From positions 1 to 42,205 of the forward strand of contig JAJQGO010000036.1 of NCBI GenBank assembly GCA_021200415.1: a DNA stretch of 42,205 nucleotides. The letters run 5' to 3'. Numbering within the stretch: position 1 is the stretch's first letter; every line of letters starts with the position of its first letter. The stretch comes from Ruminococcus sp. GTDB taxonomy: Bacteria > Bacillota > Clostridia > Oscillospirales > Ruminococcaceae. Position numbers and translations under genes: made by a program. The notes under the pieces are model-generated. The model saw only the letters and a program-made list of their open reading frames with translations. It was not told where the DNA came from and did not search any database. Shown here in pieces: positions 39,647 through 42,205 of the stretch.

Positions 39647-42205
39647 ATGTACTGCAAAAAATGCGGATCACAGATTAACGATAAGGCAAAATTTTGCCCG
39701 AAATGCGGAACACAATTTACAAAAAGGATTGCAGATATGAAGAAGAAAAAGCGTCATAGGATTACTGCGCTACTGACAAGTCTTGTGCTTTTGATTGGCG
39801 CTTGCGGCGGCGTGTTTGTGTTTCAGGATGAGATTCTTGATCTATTTTCGTCTGAAAAGCAATTTGATGAGAATAATGTTGGTGAGATATATTTCCAAGA
39901 AATTGACGAAGAACATATTGCTGAAACAGAAAATGGAACAATGTATGCAGACAATGAAATTCTTGTTGTGGCAGTGGACGGAACGTCGTACAGCAAAGTC
40001 GAAAAACTGGCTGAGGATTATGACGCAGAAATTGTAGGATGGATTGAACAAACAGGCGACTATCAGTGGCTTTTGAGTGATACATATACAATGGACGAGC
40101 TGGAAGACCTTGCAGAAGAATTGGAGCATGAAAAGATTATTGACAGTGCTTCTGTGAATGGTATTTTTGAAATGTCCGAGGACACAGTGGAAAGTCGGGA
40201 TGGATTTTATTATGGTGAGGAATGGCAATCTGACCTACAGGATTTTAATGATTATGAAGGGAAAAGCTGGGGCATTGAAGCCATTGAGACGTTGGGTGCT
40301 TGGGATTTACTGGCAAGTAATGATGATACAAATCCGGTTCGGGTTGGGCTGTTTGATATTAGTTTTGATGTAAATCATGAAGACTTAGGCTTTGTGGAAA
40401 CATTTTATAATGGCGGTTTTGATGCAAACGATACCAGTACAACGAACTCTCATGGCACGCACGTTGCAGGAACAATGGCAGCAAAAACAGTGGATAATAC
40501 AGGCATTTGCGGCGTTTATCCTTATGGAGACGGAAATTTATATGGAGTATCATTAAATGGCATATATAATTATTCTGAAAATAATTTATCTTGCATTGCC
40601 TTTAAATGTGCTTTTGCTGAACTGATCTTTAGAAATGTGCAAATCATAAATGTTAGCCTTGGAGTTAACTACTATGAGGATTTTGCCGATAAGGATGAAG
40701 ATGAGAATATCATAGAAGTACATTATGATAAAGTCTTAAATTACTTGAATAATCACGATTTTAGCGAAGAAGAAGCTCAAGCTGCGGAGTTAGCTGAATT
40801 TTTCAATCGTTTGCTGATAAAAGGTTATGATTTTGTAATTGTAAGTGCAGCCGGAAACGATTCCGATTCATCTATAGGACATTTAGAAAGCAGGTATAGT
40901 TCACCATTAAATATGATAGATGAGGAAACTTATCCCGATGTATATGACCGTATTATCGTGGTTGGTTCGATAGGTAAAGCAAGTGATTATTCTAGTGCTT
41001 TATATGACCAGACATCCGATATTATACAAGGAGATTTGTATAATGCATATGCGATATCTGATTTCTCCAACGCCGGAGAGCGAGTAGATGTTTTTGCACC
41101 GGGAGAAAATATTTTTTCTACGGTCGTGAACAGTCAATACGAAAACAATGGTTGGAGTGGAACTTCTATGGCAGCACCTCATGTTTCAGGCACGGCAGCT
41201 TGTGTATGGGCAGCCAATAATGATCTGACCGGAGCAGAGGTTAAAGCAATTGTTTGCGAAACCGCAAATGAACTTGTTTATTTACCGGGTTCCTCCTATT
41301 ACGAAACAGGATACAAACTTGTTAATGCCAAAGAAGCCGTAAGCAAAGCATTAGGAATAGAAACAGAAGGAACAGAAGAAACTGATGCGACGGTAGAAAA
41401 CGGAGGAATTTTAGGCTGGGTCGTTAATGTAGAAGATGAGGACACTAAAATTGAAGGCGCAGAGGTTACGGTTACCAATGTTGATACGGGAGAAGTGGAA
41501 AGTACTGTAACGGATTCCGAAGGGCATTTTGAATTAATATTGCCGGAAGGACAGTATACACTTACAGTAACAGCAGAAGGATATGTGGATTATATCTGGC
41601 CGGACGGTAACGATTTTCAGAATCCCATAGAAGTGAAAAATGAGGGTGTGAACTATCTGGACGACTGGATAAAAATGACACCTGAAGTGACTACACCCGA
41701 CATCGTTCAAGCTGTCTTAGAAAACACCGAACTTATAACTGAAATTTTAACAGAACGTCAAGAGGCTGAGAGTAATATCGAATTTGTTGATGGCATACAT
41801 GGAGAAAATCAGATTTGGTTCCAGGATATGGACATGGACGGCGATGTGGAATTTATTGTCAGGTTGAACGGTTTCCCGGATGGTGGAGACAGACCCTATC
41901 TGATTTTTGATATAGACGATAATGGAAATCTGTATAATGCTACTGCTGTTACTGATTATGGTTATTGTGAAGCTTATAATGTGAGTTTTTGTGATGATTC
42001 GGATGCTTCTCTCTGGTATGATAAAACGAAAGGCGAATATTGTTACCTGTTACCTGATCATGGTTTCAGTGTTGTTCTGGGCAATTTATATTATCTTGAA
42101 CTCGATGAAAATGGTTATTCACAATCAGAAATTCTATCGATATATGATGAGGATATTCCGGGAAAAGCGTGTCATATTGAAGGCGACTATGATAATTGGA
42201 TATCG
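39647..42205 (+). CDS. Zinc-ribbon, membrane-anchored subtilisin-like protease (3' end outside window)
   Basis: At least 853 residues, open at the window end. Order: zinc ribbon (CKKC...CPKC, 3-20), basic KKKKRHR, membrane helix (about 39-58), propeptide-like region (about 80-190), S8 peptidase domain and further C-terminal domains. Catalytic residues: Asp237 (VGLFDISFD), His269 (SHGTHVAG), oxyanion Asn404 (SAAGND) and Ser507 (GTSMAAPH). A carboxypeptidase-regulatory-like beta domain follows at about 585-650, then a region with acidic calcium-site-like loops (DMDMDGDVEF). The catalytic part should be outside the cell and the ribbon inside. ATG at 39647 after AAAGGAGGAAGTTGT. It may cleave or mature other surface proteins of the island (inference). 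Confidence 0.9.
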   Translation, partial: MYCKKCGSQINDKAKFCPKCGTQFTKRIADMKKKKRHRITALLTSLVLLIGACGGVFVFQDEILDLFSSEKQFDENNVGEIYFQEIDEEHIAETENGTMYADNEILVVAVDGTSYSKVEKLAEDYDAEIVGWIEQTGDYQWLLSDTYTMDELEDLAEELEHEKIIDSASVNGIFEMSEDTVESRDGFYYGEEWQSDLQDFNDYEGKSWGIEAIETLGAWDLLASNDDTNPVRVGLFDISFDVNHEDLGFVETFYNGGFDANDTSTTNSHGTHVAGTMAAKTVDNTGICGVYPYGDGNLYGVSLNGIYNYSENNLSCIAFKCAFAELIFRNVQIINVSLGVNYYEDFADKDEDENIIEVHYDKVLNYLNNHDFSEEEAQAAELAEFFNRLLIKGYDFVIVSAAGNDSDSSIGHLESRYSSPLNMIDEETYPDVYDRIIVVGSIGKASDYSSALYDQTSDIIQGDLYNAYAISDFSNAGERVDVFAPGENIFSTVVNSQYENNGWSGTSMAAPHVSGTAACVWAANNDLTGAEVKAIVCETANELVYLPGSSYYETGYKLVNAKEAVSKALGIETEGTEETDATVENGGILGWVVNVEDEDTKIEGAEVTVTNVDTGEVESTVTDSEGHFELILPEGQYTLTVTAEGYVDYIWPDGNDFQNPIEVKNEGVNYLDDWIKMTPEVTTPDIVQAVLENTELITEILTERQEAESNIEFVDGIHGENQIWFQDMDMDGDVEFIVRLNGFPDGGDRPYLIFDIDDNGNLYNATAVTDYGYCEAYNVSFCDDSDASLWYDKTKGEYCYLLPDHGFSVVLGNLYYLELDENGYSQSEILSIYDEDIPGKACHIEGDYDNWIS

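Noticed and set aside
1..42205. CRISPR arrays, tRNA genes, rRNA genes and insertion sequences
   Set aside because: I looked for regularly spaced repeats, cloverleaf sequences, rRNA motifs and transposase motifs and saw none. The only recombinase is the tyrosine recombinase.

Overview
The window looks like a chromosomal segment of a Gram-positive gut or rumen anaerobe of the Ruminococcus / Oscillospiraceae type. The evidence is a type I dockerin protein, a class II xylose isomerase with xylulokinase, a type A-like RNase P RNA, a FeoA-FeoB fusion, a sortase-type anchor (SPDTG) and many perfect TTGACA-17-TATAAT promoters. The species assignment is an inference from gene content.

Left half (1 to about 20.9 kb): ordinary housekeeping genes of moderate GC. 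On the minus strand a DtxR-type metal regulator is followed by a MurL-like epimerase and a MurD-like ligase, which suggests the MurD2/MurL route to D-glutamate in peptidoglycan. Next come rnpB, a cofactor-independent phosphoglycerate mutase, a VanZ-like protein, an unknown membrane protein, xylA-xylB, a FeoAB iron transporter, RmuC with a 252-bp internal tandem duplication, a eukaryote-type UDP-sugar pyrophosphorylase, a heterodimeric ABC exporter, class II fructose-bisphosphate aldolase, and a secreted dockerin protein that seems to start at ATA.

Middle (20.9 to 25.2 kb): a minus-strand operon with a secreted peptide of about 97 mature residues, two FtsX-type permeases and a MacB-like ATPase. 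The layout resembles lactococcin-972-type bacteriocin/immunity operons. A terminator between the peptide gene and the transporter genes probably sets their ratio.

Switch (25.2 to 26.6 kb): a tyrosine recombinase gene lies inside a perfect 18-bp inverted repeat (25236-25253 and 26571-26588). A perfect consensus promoter inside the segment points left, out of the element and straight into an intrinsic terminator. If the segment inverted, the promoter would point right, about 130 bp upstream of the gene island. This has the form of a self-contained phase-variation switch, drawn here in what would be the OFF state.

Right half (26.6 kb to the end): an AT-rich, same-strand island of about 15 genes. 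Most encode one or more CxxC-CxxC zinc ribbons, and many of those have one transmembrane helix and an extracytoplasmic domain (CAP-like, NPCBM-like, subtilisin, unknown). In the middle sits a cytoplasmic signalling triad: a vWA protein, a PP2C phosphatase and a Ser/Thr kinase. A sortase-anchored Thr-rich protein, a RanBP2-type zinc-finger membrane protein, a gene broken by an in-frame TAG and a truncated zinc-ribbon copy complete it. My reading, as inference, is a phase-variable surface system in which cytoplasmic zinc ribbons tie membrane effectors to a phosphorylation module.
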